A DNA stretch of 64,000 nucleotides from JABDQZ01 sp963801985 (lineage in GTDB: Bacteria; Pseudomonadota; Gammaproteobacteria; Chromatiales; Chromatiaceae). The notes beneath the pieces are model-generated. The model had not been told where the DNA came from and searched no databases. It was given only the letters and a program-made list of their open reading frames with translations. Made by a program: the position numbers and the translations under genes. Positions 9,702-19,938 of the stretch are shown in pieces. The stretch's first letter is position 1. Each line of letters starts with the position of its first letter. Where the stretch lies: positions 328,838 through 392,837 of the forward strand of contig CAWDGV010000007.1 in NCBI GenBank assembly GCA_963801985.1. The letters run 5' to 3'.

Positions 9702-11990
9702 TCATCGATTCCAGTACCAGTATTTCTGGTGCCGCCTGCGATAGGGAGACAAAGAAACAAGACTACCATTTTTATCCAGTTCAATTTCGACTGCCCCCTG
9801 CATTGCGGTATCCAGGAAGACGCGGCCTTTTTCCAGCCAGCGCTGTTTTACCCGCGCATCGGGAAAATGGTAGCGATTCAGAAAACCACTTGAGTTCAAT
9901 ACAATCCCGGGGCTTACTGCATCTACAAAAGCCTGGCCTGATGATGTGCCGCTACCATGGTGGGCCACAACAATGATATCTGCAGCTAACAAATCAGGCT
10001 TGCTTGCCAGCAGATGCATTTCAACCTTCTCTTCTATGTCGCCTGTCAAAAGAATACTGGCTTGTGGCAACGTAATCCTGATAACACATGAAGCATTATT
10101 GCCGGTTTTAAATAATGTATCAGGACTGAGAATTTGGAAAAAAGCGGTTGCCCATTGCCAGCTCATTCCTGACTGGCAGATGTTCGGATTTTTCAGTTTC
10201 CCGCCTGTTTCACCTGTTAATATTTCATCCACTTCTATTTCGCCAAGCAAGGCATCCAGATTGCCTGAATGATCACTGTCAGAATGACTTATAATCAATT
10301 GATCAATTTGCTTGACTCCCCTGCTTTTTAGAAACGGAACCACAATCGACTGGGTGGCGCTGCCTGAATTGCCGTAACGAGGGCCAAGATCATAAAGCAG
10401 CTTATTTTCTCCCTGTTCAATAAAAACCGAAAGACCCTGACCAACATCCAGCAAAGTCATCCTGAAATTTTCTCCGTTCACTTCCCGCTTAAGATTCAGC
10501 AAAATCACCAGTATCAAAGCTAAGGCCGCCAGTCGGAACATTTTTCTAGCAGGAAAATGCCAAACAAACGCAGAAAACAGCAGTACCAGAAAGTGCCAAT
10601 GCTCAAGTGATGCTGATCTATAGGCTACCCAGGAAAATTGCGTTACTTGCTGCAGAATGTTCAAACCTGCCTGCAGGACTGCAAGGTACTCTTGTGTCAG
10701 GAAAAAAACTGCAGGATGTAATGAAAGACTCAGCAGAGCTGACAGCAAGGATAACGGGACAATGAACAAACTGAACAGAGGAACGAGCAGCAAATTAACC
10801 AGGGGTGAAATCACGGAAACCTGGTTAAACCACAGAAGAGAAAAAGGCAGTAATAACAACGTTATTGACCATTGCAGGGAAACAAGCTGACGAGCTTTTG
10901 ATGTTACTGAGGACTTACGCAAAGCAAGATAAATTGCGATCACCGCGATAAATGACAACCAGAAACCAGGGCTCGTGATAGCAACAGGATCAAGTAAAAG
11001 AATAACAAACACCGCAATCGATAATTGCCTGGCAGGTGGGATATTAATCAACTGAATTTTTGCCAGCAAAATAACCAGCAGCATAATCAATGCCCGCTGG
11101 GTGGGAATCGAAAAACCGGCCAAACCTGCATAAATCACAGCCGCGGCAATTCCGGAAATTGACTGGACATAGGGAGCTGGCAGCAGTTCACACAATCGGG
11201 CAGAACAGCGCCAGAACAAGCCCGCCAGCCAATAGGCAACCATTGCAATCATGCCAATATGTAAACCGGATATTGCTACCAGGTGGTTGACACCTGCAAG
11301 ACGGAATGCTTCCCACATTGACGGTGTAATAGCTGACTTATCACCGACAGTTAATGCACGCAGGATTGCAGCAGCTTCGGGATGGGCTGAGTGACGATCG
11401 AGAATAGACCGCAATTTTTCCCTGATATAACCAAAACCGGTATACCAACTGCCTTCGGCGATCAAACGGTTTACTGGAGTGTCCAGCACATAACCCTTGC
11501 CTCCTATACCCTGCTGAAACAGCCAGGTCTCATAGTCAAACACGCCAGGATTCAAACTGCCAACAGGAGGTTTTAACCTGACCTGCAGCACCCAGGTCTG
11601 GCCAGAACGGATTACCGCCTTGCTTCGATACCAGCTAAGCCTGATTTTACCGGGTAACCTGACTTTTGAATTACCAGCAGAAGCCAGCTCAGGAACAAAA
11701 TTAAATCGCCAGCCCAGATTCACTTTGTCAGGAAGATCTATGACATGACCCGTGACTTTTAACGTTTTACCGATTAAATCGGGGGACAATCTGTCCTGTA
11801 ACGCCCAGTGTCCCCACAAAACAGCCCAGCAAAAACCAAGCAGTAAATAACCAATGACTGAAAAGCGTGATTTTTTGCCTATAAAAAAACTTATAGGGAT
11901 ACCCGCAATTGCCCAGAAAACTGCTGGTAAAGAAGCTAATTGCTGACATAGCATAATGCCAGCGGCAAAACTGGCTGTATTGATCCACAT
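9702..11990 (-). CDS. comEC: DNA internalization competence protein ComEC/Rec2
   Basis: Inner-membrane channel that brings single-stranded DNA into the cytoplasm during natural transformation. 762 aa with the family order: N-terminal membrane/OB region, Competence domain (VNHLVAISGLHIGMIAMVAY near 230-250), many helices to ~500, then a metallo-beta-lactamase-like C-terminal domain with SHSDSDHSG. No frameshift. Its position next to exbBD is common. Implies at least latent competence; no other com genes are in the window. Confidence 0.95.
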   Translation of the reverse strand: MWINTASFAAGIMLCQQLASLPAVFWAIAGIPISFFIGKKSRFSVIGYLLLGFCWAVLWGHWALQDRLSPDLIGKTLKVTGHVIDLPDKVNLGWRFNFVPELASAGNSKVRLPGKIRLSWYRSKAVIRSGQTWVLQVRLKPPVGSLNPGVFDYETWLFQQGIGGKGYVLDTPVNRLIAEGSWYTGFGYIREKLRSILDRHSAHPEAAAILRALTVGDKSAITPSMWEAFRLAGVNHLVAISGLHIGMIAMVAYWLAGLFWRCSARLCELLPAPYVQSISGIAAAVIYAGLAGFSIPTQRALIMLLVILLAKIQLINIPPARQLSIAVFVILLLDPVAITSPGFWLSFIAVIAIYLALRKSSVTSKARQLVSLQWSITLLLLPFSLLWFNQVSVISPLVNLLLVPLFSLFIVPLSLLSALLSLSLHPAVFFLTQEYLAVLQAGLNILQQVTQFSWVAYRSASLEHWHFLVLLFSAFVWHFPARKMFRLAALALILVILLNLKREVNGENFRMTLLDVGQGLSVFIEQGENKLLYDLGPRYGNSGSATQSIVVPFLKSRGVKQIDQLIISHSDSDHSGNLDALLGEIEVDEILTGETGGKLKNPNICQSGMSWQWATAFFQILSPDTLFKTGNNASCVIRITLPQASILLTGDIEEKVEMHLLASKPDLLAADIIVVAHHGSGTSSGQAFVDAVSPGIVLNSSGFLNRYHFPDARVKQRWLEKGRVFLDTAMQGAVEIELDKNGSLVSLSPYRRRHQKYWYWNR

Positions 11991-12040
11991 GTTCCTTCCC
12001 TGGAGTCATGAAATAGTAGCTGGTTAGAAAAATTTCACCC

Positions 12041-12064
12041 GATCATTCAATCCATTGAATAATC
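12041..12064. repeat. Imperfect palindrome between comEC and the DUF2062 gene
   Basis: GATCATTCAATCCATTGAATAATC reads nearly the same on both strands (core ATTCAAT-CC-ATTGAAT). It lies in the ~220-bp divergent gap between comEC and the DUF2062 gene, so it could be an operator. No regulator is assignable. Confidence 0.35.
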
Positions 12065-12208
12065 AGGGAGCTGCGACAGTTTATGTCAAAAAAGCAATAA
12101 AATGACAATCCTGATAATCAAAAGCAGGATTCATTGGTAATTAGCCATTTGTCGGCTAGAATTTCAATTGCTGTACAAACCTTCCTCTCAGCTTTCCAAT
12201 AATTTGCA

Positions 12209-12754
12209 ATGCCCAAACGTCTGATAAAAAAAATAACACCGGATCACGACACCATTCGTAATCACAAACATATGCAGATATTTGGTACTTTGCTGCATGA
12301 TCCCAACCTTTTTCATCTGAATCGACGTTCAGTCTCCGGAGCCTTTGCTGTTGGCCTGTTCTGGGCAATGATACCGATACCGCTGCAAATGCTGGCTGCT
12401 GCTGCCAGTGCCATCATCTTTCGGGTCAACCTGCCGTTATCAGTTGCATTGGTCTGGCTGACCAACCCACTGACCATGCCACCTGTATTTTACATAAACT
12501 ACCGGCTGGGCGCCTGGCTGTTAAATACACCAAGGCCCGAAACGGAATTTGAAGTCAGCATGGGGTGGGTTGCTGCCAGCATCGACCAGATCTGGCAACC
12601 ACTATACCTCGGCAGTTTTGTTTCAGGGGTAGTGCTGGGTATTTTCGGCTATACATCAGCGCGGCTTTTATGGCGAATGCGCATTATTTCCCGCATCCAG
12701 GAAAGGCGTCAGAAAGCACAAGTAAAAAAGATCTCGGGCAAAACGTCAATCTGA
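12209..12754 (+). CDS. DUF2062 domain membrane protein
   Basis: 181 aa with hydrophobic segments around residues 50-75 and 130-155 and the DUF2062 hallmarks GAFAVGLFWAMIPIPLQM and LTNPLTMPPVFY. Function unknown; predicted inner-membrane protein. Ends 8 bp from the convergent lolD and is often found beside lol or comEC genes in this class. Basic C-terminal tail (RRQKAQVKK). Confidence 0.88.
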   Translation: MPKRLIKKITPDHDTIRNHKHMQIFGTLLHDPNLFHLNRRSVSGAFAVGLFWAMIPIPLQMLAAAASAIIFRVNLPLSVALVWLTNPLTMPPVFYINYRLGAWLLNTPRPETEFEVSMGWVAASIDQIWQPLYLGSFVSGVVLGIFGYTSARLLWRMRIISRIQERRQKAQVKKISGKTSI

Positions 12755-12762
12755 TGTGAAAT

Positions 12763-13473
12763 TCAGTTTGACTCCTTTAGTTCCCCATCGATGAGTGTTA
12801 ACACCCTGTCCATTTTCGCAGCCAGATCATGATCATGCGTCACCATGATCAGGGCTGTTGCTGACTTTGTATTGAGTTCAAGCATTAACTCGTAGATCTG
12901 GCCAGCCGTTTTACTATCCAGGTTTCCGGTTGGCTCGTCGGCCAGCAAACACCCTGGCCGGGTCACCATGGCACGCGCAATGGCGGCTCTCTGACGCTCT
13001 CCACCAGAAAGCTCGGATGGTTTGTGTCCCACACGCTCGCTCAAGCCAACTTTTTTCAGCATTTCAGCTGCAGCATGCCGGGCATCGGCAATGGGACTTC
13101 CACCGATCAATAACGGCATGGCAACATTTTCAAGCGCCGTGAACTCCGGCAACAGGTGATGAAACTGGTACACAAAACCCAGTTGCTGATTTCGCAATGC
13201 AGCGCGTTTATTTTGTGACAAGCTGAAATAATCGGTACCCTGCAGCAACAGTTGTCCAGAAGAAACCTGGTCCAGCCCACCAATACAATGCAACAAAGTG
13301 CTTTTGCCGGAACCGGAAGCACCCACGATCGCTATCCTGTCACCGCTGTTTATCTGCAGGTCAATATTTTTCAGAATGTGTAATTTCTGGGGCCCGCTGG
13401 TAAATATCTTGTTCAGGGCATGACATTCGAGTACAGCGCGCTGTGGCTGGATTTCAGTGAGCGTATTATTCAT
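12763..13473 (-). CDS. lolD: Lipoprotein-releasing ABC transporter ATPase LolD
   Basis: ATPase that powers release of outer-membrane lipoproteins from the inner membrane to LolA. 236 aa; Walker A GASGSGKST (~51-59), signature LSGGERQRAAIARAM, Walker B LLADEPTGNLDS. Overlaps the permease gene by 8 nt. The MacB-like core is shared with related exporters, but the neighbour fixes the assignment. Confidence 0.95.
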   Translation of the reverse strand: MNNTLTEIQPQRAVLECHALNKIFTSGPQKLHILKNIDLQINSGDRIAIVGASGSGKSTLLHCIGGLDQVSSGQLLLQGTDYFSLSQNKRAALRNQQLGFVYQFHHLLPEFTALENVAMPLLIGGSPIADARHAAAEMLKKVGLSERVGHKPSELSGGERQRAAIARAMVTRPGCLLADEPTGNLDSKTAGQIYELMLELNTKSATALIMVTHDHDLAAKMDRVLTLIDGELKESN

Positions 13474-14713
13474 AACGCAGAGCCTCTGCGGGCTGGGTAC
13501 GGGAAGCCAACCAGGCAGGATAAATCGTTGCCAACAGGCTGATCAGAAATGCTGAACCTCCAATAAGCCAGACATCATTCCAGTGCAAATCTGAAGGCAG
13601 CTGATTAATGTAGTAGATATTCGGATCGATAAATTGAACCTGAAAGTATCTTTCAATAAATCCAACAATCTGTTCCAGGTTTTCTGCTATCAGCACACCA
13701 CCAGCTATACCCAGCAAGGTACCGATAAAACCTATCGTGATACCCTGAAAAATAAATACGCCCATAATCATGCTGGAAGTGGCACCCAGAGTTTTCAGGA
13801 TGGCAATATCGCTTTGTTTATCTGTAACCACCATAACTAAAGTCGAGACAATATTGAAAGCCGCCACAGCAACGATCAGCAGTAAAATAATTGCCATCAT
13901 GCGCTTTTCGGTTTCCAGTGCACTGAAAAAGTTTCTATGTTCCTCGGTCCAGTCTGACAATCGAAACAAGCCGTCCAGGTCAATCGCCAGTTCACGTACC
14001 ACGCGTCTCGCTTCGAACATATCTTCCAGTTTCAGCCTGACCCCGGAAACATCGTCGCCCAGGCGCTGCAGCTTTGCTGCGTCTTTAATATGAACCAACC
14101 CAACTCCTCGATCATATTCACCCATACCAACTTCAAACAGTCCGACTACCGTAAAACGCTTCAGCCTGGGCATCGTACCTACCGGTGTGATGCTGGCCTG
14201 CGGTGTCACCACGGTCACTTTGTCACCTATTTTCACTGCCAGCACATTGGCCAGTTCTTTACCCAAAATGATGCTGTAATTGCCTGCCTGCAAGTCCGCA
14301 AGTTTGCCCTCTAACATGTGATCACCGACATCAGAAACTGACGGTTCCTGGGCCGGGTAAATGCCGCGTAGATGTGCTCCAGCCACATAACTTCTATTGA
14401 CCAGCATGACCTGCCCTTCGACGAAGGCGGCAGAACCAATGACTTCAGGATGTTTTTCTGCCAACTGCATGGCTTTTTGCCAATCAGACATGCTCCCTGA
14501 AATATCCCGCACACTGGCATGGGAGGTCATGCCCAGAATTCGCTCCCTGACTTCCTTGTGAAATCCATTCATCACGGATAACACAACGATCAGGGCAATG
14601 ACTCCCAGCATGATACCCAGCATGGAACTGGCCGAGATGAAGGAAATAAAGTGATTTCTGTTTCGGGCACGCGTGTAGCGCAAGCCGATATAGAGTTCAA
14701 GAGGTCTAAACAT
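13466..14713 (-). CDS. lolC: Lipoprotein-releasing ABC transporter permease LolC/LolE
   Basis: 415 aa inner-membrane permease: first helix at ~20-50 (FISFISASSMLGIMLGVIA), a large periplasmic domain, then three helices near 275, 315 and 380. The N-terminus (RPLELYIGLRYTRARNRNHF) is diagnostic of LolC/E. Only one permease is present, so it may be a LolF-type homodimer; lolE is not next to it. Operon with lolD. Confidence 0.93.
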   Translation of the reverse strand: MFRPLELYIGLRYTRARNRNHFISFISASSMLGIMLGVIALIVVLSVMNGFHKEVRERILGMTSHASVRDISGSMSDWQKAMQLAEKHPEVIGSAAFVEGQVMLVNRSYVAGAHLRGIYPAQEPSVSDVGDHMLEGKLADLQAGNYSIILGKELANVLAVKIGDKVTVVTPQASITPVGTMPRLKRFTVVGLFEVGMGEYDRGVGLVHIKDAAKLQRLGDDVSGVRLKLEDMFEARRVVRELAIDLDGLFRLSDWTEEHRNFFSALETEKRMMAIILLLIVAVAAFNIVSTLVMVVTDKQSDIAILKTLGATSSMIMGVFIFQGITIGFIGTLLGIAGGVLIAENLEQIVGFIERYFQVQFIDPNIYYINQLPSDLHWNDVWLIGGSAFLISLLATIYPAWLASRTQPAEALRYE

Positions 14714-14756
14714 AGCCTTATTAAAACATAAACTTAGGAAACTATATTAAGACTTT

Positions 14757-14784
14757 TTGCGTGTTTATTTATAGATGTTATATT
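14757..14784 (+). promoter_or_regulatory. Candidate promoter for the small secreted protein
   Basis: TTGCGT, a 16-bp spacer and TATATT in an AT-rich gap upstream of the gene at 14843. Match is moderate; several other AT-rich hexamers exist in this gap. Confidence 0.35.
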
Positions 14785-14842
14785 TGATTATAATGATTTC
14801 TATAATGTTGCTGCCATAGCAATAAATTACAAGGAAATATTT

Positions 14843-15133
14843 ATGAAAAAAGCCCTTATCGCATCCGGACTGTTAACACTGGCAATGCTTCCCATACCCT
14901 CCTTTGCTGATGTGTTAATGATTGATGCCATTGCCGAAGCAGCTCCAAACTCTCCGGATGGATTACCTCGCCCAACACGCAGCATGAAGATGACTACTGT
15001 AAAGGAGAAATATGGAGAACCGCTCCAGGAGCATTCTCAAGTTGGCGAACCACCTATTACCCGCTGGGACTATGATGGTTACTCGGTTTTTTTCGAATAT
15101 GACCAGGTTTTAACAACTGTTGTCCATCGCTAG
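14843..15133 (+). CDS. Small secreted protein of unknown function
   Basis: 96 aa with a clear signal peptide (KKALIASGLLTLAMLPIPSFA, cleavage near 22), so periplasmic. The mature part has SMKMTTVKEKYGEPL followed by PPITRWDYDGYSVFFEYDQV; this 'K..YG.P....VG.PPI..W.Y....V.FE' pattern recalls BamE/SmpA-like small folds, but I cannot assign a family. Good AAGGA ribosome-binding site and its own candidate promoter. Divergent from lolC. Confidence 0.8.
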   Translation: MKKALIASGLLTLAMLPIPSFADVLMIDAIAEAAPNSPDGLPRPTRSMKMTTVKEKYGEPLQEHSQVGEPPITRWDYDGYSVFFEYDQVLTTVVHR

Positions 15134-15263
15134 AATAAACCCGCAACAAACGCTGTCAATTAGCAGCCTGTTCCCGATATCATTGGGTATAATGTTCAGG
15201 TTGTAGCTAAATATAAAAAGCTGTCAGCCATACCCGAAGTAACAAAACATAGACGGAAACCTA

Positions 15264-16388
15264 ATGAGCAACGATCACGAACTCATCAATACTGACCTTC
15301 AACTGACTATGCGTTCCATTATTCAGCGCATTGCTACCGGCCCCGAGTTGAGTAAAGATATTTCTTTACAGGAAGCTCACCTGGGCATGAAAGCCATCCT
15401 CAACAATGAAGTTGACCCGGTACAGGCAGCTATTTTTTTTATTGCCCTGCGTATGAAACGCGAGACCTGGGATGAAAACAAAGGTGTGCTGGATGCCATT
15501 CGTGAAGCCTCGCATAATGTGACAGCAGACGTTGATGAAGTACTCGATATCGCGGACCCGTACGATGGGTACAACAGAACATTACCGGCCTCACCCTTTC
15601 TTGCTCCATTGATGGCTGAATGTGGCATACACACTGTCACACACAGTGTCGATGCCGTTGGGCCCAAATTTGGTGTTACCCATCGTCATATTTTTAAAGC
15701 TCTTGGAATTAATGTTGATCTGCCTCCAGAGGAAGCGGCCAAACGACTTAGCCAGGATGAACTCGGCTGGGCCTATGTAGACCAGGCTTCCTACTGTCCC
15801 AAACTGCATAACCTTGTCAGCCTGCGTTCTCTTATCATTAAACGCCAGGTTGTCACCACGGTAGAAGTACTCTCCAAGCCGATCGCAGGTAAAAAGAAAA
15901 CTCATTTCATGACCGGTTATGTACATAAGCCTTATCCACCGGTATATGCCATGCTGGCTCGTCATGTCGGTTTTGATTCCGCGATACTGGTACGTGGCGT
16001 CGAAGGTGGCGTGATACCCTCGCTGCGTCAGGCCGGTAAATATTTCTCTTATCTTGACCGTGGTGTTGAACAGGGAACTGACATTGATCCTTCTGACGTT
16101 GGCATCTCCCAGTCTGTTCGTGCTGTACCACTCCCTGAGGATTTACCTAAAACAACATCCGGCCCTGATGAAATTGCTATTGCAGTCGATATTGCAGCTA
16201 CTGCCAAAGCAGCCGCTGATGCAGGTATGCAAGCTTTAAATGGTAAACAGGGCCCAACTTACGACTCACTGGTTTATTCAGGCGCCCTTATTCTTAATCA
16301 CCTGGGAAGACATAACTCATTGCAGGCAGCTGCGGATGAGATCCGTTCTGTACTGGATTCCGGCAAAGCTGCAAACAGGGTAAAGTGA
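15264..16388 (+). CDS. TrpD2-like (anthranilate phosphoribosyltransferase-related) protein
   Basis: 374 aa of the glycosyltransferase family 3 / anthranilate phosphoribosyltransferase fold: helical N-terminus ending in PVQAAIFFIALRMKRET and GPKFGVTHRHIFKALGI in the middle. No trp genes are near, so tryptophan synthesis is unlikely; the YbiB/TrpD2 branch has been linked to nucleic-acid binding. The stop overlaps the Rieske gene start (TGATG), so the two are coupled. Substrate unknown. Confidence 0.82.
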   Translation: MSNDHELINTDLQLTMRSIIQRIATGPELSKDISLQEAHLGMKAILNNEVDPVQAAIFFIALRMKRETWDENKGVLDAIREASHNVTADVDEVLDIADPYDGYNRTLPASPFLAPLMAECGIHTVTHSVDAVGPKFGVTHRHIFKALGINVDLPPEEAAKRLSQDELGWAYVDQASYCPKLHNLVSLRSLIIKRQVVTTVEVLSKPIAGKKKTHFMTGYVHKPYPPVYAMLARHVGFDSAILVRGVEGGVIPSLRQAGKYFSYLDRGVEQGTDIDPSDVGISQSVRAVPLPEDLPKTTSGPDEIAIAVDIAATAKAAADAGMQALNGKQGPTYDSLVYSGALILNHLGRHNSLQAAADEIRSVLDSGKAANRVK

Positions 16389-16708
16389 TGACAAACAATC
16401 AACTGGTCGCAGTTGCCGACGAACATGAACTCCAGCCAGGGCAGATGAAAAAAATAGAAGTCTCCGGCAGGAAACTATTGCTGGCCAATGCAGAAGGCCA
16501 GTTCTATATTGTTGATGAAATGTGTAGCCATGAAGATTTTTCGCTCTACCTTGGCTGCATAAAAGACAGATCAATCAAGTGTTCATTGCATGGCAGCTAC
16601 TTCGACCTGGAGAGCGGCGATCCCCTTGAAGAGCCTGCCTGTGAAGCGATAGGCACCTATTCAGTCACTGTTAAAGATGGAAAAATCTGGTGTGACCTGT
16701 CCGAATAA
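16388..16708 (+). CDS. Rieske-type [2Fe-2S] ferredoxin
   Basis: 106 aa soluble Rieske protein. Ligands are seen as CSH (with SHEDF) and CSLHGSYFD, i.e. C-x-H … C-x2-H. I chose the ATG at 16388, which overlaps the TGA of the upstream gene; a GTG lies one codon earlier. Electron carrier; no oxygenase is adjacent, so the partner is unclear. Probably co-transcribed with the TrpD2-like gene and the rhodanese. Confidence 0.9.
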   Translation: MTNNQLVAVADEHELQPGQMKKIEVSGRKLLLANAEGQFYIVDEMCSHEDFSLYLGCIKDRSIKCSLHGSYFDLESGDPLEEPACEAIGTYSVTVKDGKIWCDLSE

Positions 16709-16726
16709 TCAAACAACGGTCATTGG

Positions 16727-17226
16727 ATGTTAAAAAAACTCACGTCCATTCCGCTGCTTTTCTCACTGGGGCTGTCGGCGACTCTGCTTGCTGACAGGCC
16801 ATTATAGTAACACCAGGTATAGAAACCATTGGTGAACTTGAACTGATTGATTACATTCGTCAAATGAGCAGGGGTGACAACTCACTCATACTAATTGACT
16901 CGCGCACTCCTGACTGGATGAGCAGCGGCACTATCCCCGGAGCCATGAATATCCCCTGGACTGAACTCGATCCTGACTCGGGTGCAGAACTGAGTGCCAT
17001 TGTTGATTATTTAACAACGCAGTTTGGTGCATCACAACGTGAAGGCTTGTGGGATTTTACAAGTGCAAAAACATTGATTTTCTTTTGTAATGGAATGTGG
17101 TGTGGCCAATCCTCGAATAATATTTTACATCTATTGAGATTTGGCTATCCATCATCGAAGCTCAAATGGTATCGGGGCGGCATGCAAAGCTGGGAAATTC
17201 TGGGATTCGAAAAAACCTATCCTTAA
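16727..17226 (+). pseudogene. Periplasmic rhodanese-like protein, split by a frameshift
   Basis: The ATG at 16727 opens a signal peptide (LKKLTSIPLLFSLGLSATLLAD) that hits TAG at 16805. From about 16804 the next frame continues as IVTPGIETIGELELIDYIRQ and into a full rhodanese domain with active-site loop FFCNGMWCGQSSN and WYRGGMQSW. One base added near 16799-16804 would restore a ~166-aa secreted protein. The internal ATG at 16864 gives only 120 aa and cuts the domain's lead-in. Either sequence error or a recent null mutation. Confidence 0.75.
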
Positions 17227-17264
17227 TCAGCTCATCATCAAACCAGCCGAAAAACTTTCAATTC

Positions 17265-19643
17265 TTATTCGGGCTGTTGTTTTTTTCTATACACAAGAAT
17301 CAACACGGCAGGCAACACCAGCATATCGAACAATAATGCAGCTACCAAACCGATACTGGTCAACAAACCAAAGTTACTGGTTGGTATGAATTCTGAAAAT
17401 AACAAAATCAAAAACTGTGTTGCCAGAATGATCGTGGTTGTCATAACCGCCCGCCCCGCATGAGACGTTGTCCGTAAAATGGCAGTTGCCGGTTTTGCGC
17501 CATTTTTTAATCTTTTGATGAATCCGTGGAATACGTGAATCGTATCATCCACGGCAATTCCGACGGCAACACTGGCAATCATCGCAGTTGCCATATCCAG
17601 CCATATTCCAAAAAAGCCCATAAAAATAAAAATCAGAATTATAGGTGACAGGTTCGGCAGCATGCAAATGACTGACTGCCAGAATGATCGCCACAAAAAC
17701 AGCATCAACACAAAAATCAGCACCAAAGCTCCACCAAGGCTGTTAACCTGGCCTCTATTAACAAGATCTCTTCCATATCTGAAAAAAGTCGCCCAGCCCC
17801 GGCAATATCAGTGTTCATTCCTTCGATATTTTCCTTAAGATAGGCATTAATTTTTTCAAGCAATGCGGCCAATATCGTTTGCACTGTGAACATTTACATT
17901 TAAAGTTACACGGGCAATCTGAAAATCCTGGTCAACCAGGTCATAAAGATCATCACCATCATAAACCAGCAAATATTGACTGATCAGTTTTTCATCGTCA
18001 GGAATGTACTCTAAATTCAGCTTGTTCTTCATTGAATCCCCAGTTCATCTCTTCGATGAAATCAACCAGTGAAGTCGATTTATCAATTTCCTGCTGTTCT
18101 TCAGCCCAATTTGGAATTTTTTTATCTGTAGCAGATTACTGAGGCAGTTTAAATGCGTCCAAATCTTCAGACTTGAATACAACTTCAACAGGTATAGTAC
18201 CAACCAAGTGATTTATCAATATGATCAGTGCTTTTGCGGATTTCATGATTGTGGAGAGAAAAATTCCTGCAGATTGGTTTCAACCTGGATATGTCTTAAT
18301 TGTGGCAGCCCCAAAGCAAGCAACAAGGCTAGTTATACCTAAAACATAAACAGGATAGCGAATACCCAGGTTACACAGAAAACGTACTACCCTATCCATC
18401 CACTTGAGACCGCCTTTACCTGAAGGCCAGTGGGAATGATCCCAGCGAATAAATATTTGTGGCACAAAATAGCATAACAACAACAAAAATCAAAACCACA
18501 CCTACAGCGGCAATCAAGCCAAAATGTGGCAATTGCAGGTACTGGACTTAAGCCCAGCGAAGCCAAGGCCTGCTGCAGTGGTTAATGCGGTAAACAAAGC
18601 AGGCCGCCGGATTTCTTCAAGCGCTTTCTCCACTCTGGTCCGGCCAATAAAGCCACGCTGGGATTCGTAATTAAGTGCATTAAAGAAATGTACAAGAGCT
18701 GCAATTGTAAGAGCTGATAATAATGGAGGGGTAATACTGGCAATCAATGTAAATGGCTGATCGAAACATGACATAAAGCGCAATAGTGCTACTGACAACC
18801 ACGCCGATAACTGCACCACTCACAATAGACCGCTAGAATTCGGCGAAACAGCAACCAGATAAGCAGTAGTCCAATTGCTGTCGTTAGCAGGTATAAAAAT
18901 CATGTTATCGCGCAGCATTGATGTCAGTTCGGCAACATCCAGTGGAACCTGGCCGGCAACTGCGGTAGATAACCCTGCAAGCGAAATTCGTCGATCATTT
19001 GATCGAATTTCTTCAAGAAGCGTCAAACGTTCCAGGCTAATTCAGCATCCTCAGGAATCACTACCATTGACAGTGCTTCTCTTTTTTCAGAAATCAGACC
19101 TCCACTCGCAAAGCGGTCAGTCATTAATAATCCCGGGCGCTTTCAGAAGGATGGGATTCATCAAGAATATTCTATATCAATTAATGGACTGACATAAAAA
19201 CCTTCGGCACTACCTGAAATATGCTCCTGGGTTGTAACCGAGATAACTTTCCGAATATTGGGATGTTCTTCCAGTTTTTCTGATAACTCGTGATAGGCAT
19301 TGAGGAATCCATCAGAAAAAAGTGCAACACCCTCAAAAAGAAAGACTATGACCTGGTCAGTTGGAAAGTTTTCCCGAATCTCATTATCAATGACAACAGC
19401 AGGTTCATCTGCAGGAAAATAGACAGTTGGCGAATTATTGATATTAAGGTTTACCAGTAAAAGGTTCGGCAATGAGGATAAAAAAAGTAAAATCGCAATA
19501 CTGATGTAGTAGCCCCAGGAAATAGACTTGAATTTATTTATCAGCCTCGATTCACTGGCTTTTTTAAGTGATAGCTGAATGCATTCTTCATCATCAAAAA
19601 CGATATTCTGGAAACTGCCGCTCACGGATATCTCTTCAGTCAT
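17265..19643 (-). pseudogene. RND-superfamily (MMPL/COG1033) transporter with many frameshifts
   Basis: Pieces of one inner-membrane pump lie in order on the minus strand but in changing frames: first helix YYISIAILLFLSSLPNLLLV (19643 side), periplasmic part (TDRFASGGLISEKREALSMV), first membrane block (ALEEIRRPALFTALTTAAGL), fifth-sixth helices, second periplasmic part, and the C-terminus 17265-17726 with the RND motif VAVGIAVDDTIHVFHGF. Total ~790 codons, a normal length, so damage is by small indels, not deletion. The start MTEEIS overlaps the PAS reading by 8 nt. The cargo is probably hydrophobic or lipid-like by family; unproven. Confidence 0.82.
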
Positions 19644-19911
19644 CCGCAGTCTGCATCTGAAAGATTTGTTCCTGGCTGGAAAATTCACCCGACCTGTCCT
19701 GTTCGGCCTTTTGCAGATAGCTTTTGAGTTTTTGTTGTTCTTCTGCCGGTACCAGGTCAAGAACAGGGATGGCCAGCAAATCATCAAAACTGGTGATTTT
19801 AAACAAATCAAGAAAGGCCTTATTGGCAAATACAAACATGCCACTATGAATAATGGCAACAGGATTATTTTTCGCCTCAAGACGTGAACGCTGAGCAAGC
19901 GAATCATTCAT
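19636..19911 (-). CDS. PAS domain, probably the N-terminus of the RND pump
   Basis: 91 residues with a GGAGA ribosome-binding site, starting 28 nt after the beta-barrel stop. NPVAIIHSGMFVFANKAFLDLF and LLAIPVLDLVPAEEQQKL match the first two thirds of a PAS domain. The reading stops at QMQTADD, but the next frame continues with the missing last strands (EISVSGSFQNIVFDDEEC, then IQLSL) and runs straight into pump helix 1. So a single PAS-RND polypeptide with one indel near 19640 is likely. Ligand unknown. Confidence 0.7.
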   Translation of the reverse strand: MNDSLAQRSRLEAKNNPVAIIHSGMFVFANKAFLDLFKITSFDDLLAIPVLDLVPAEEQQKLKSYLQKAEQDRSGEFSSQEQIFQMQTADD

Positions 19912-19938
19912 TGCCAGTCTCCGACGAAACTCAGCAAG

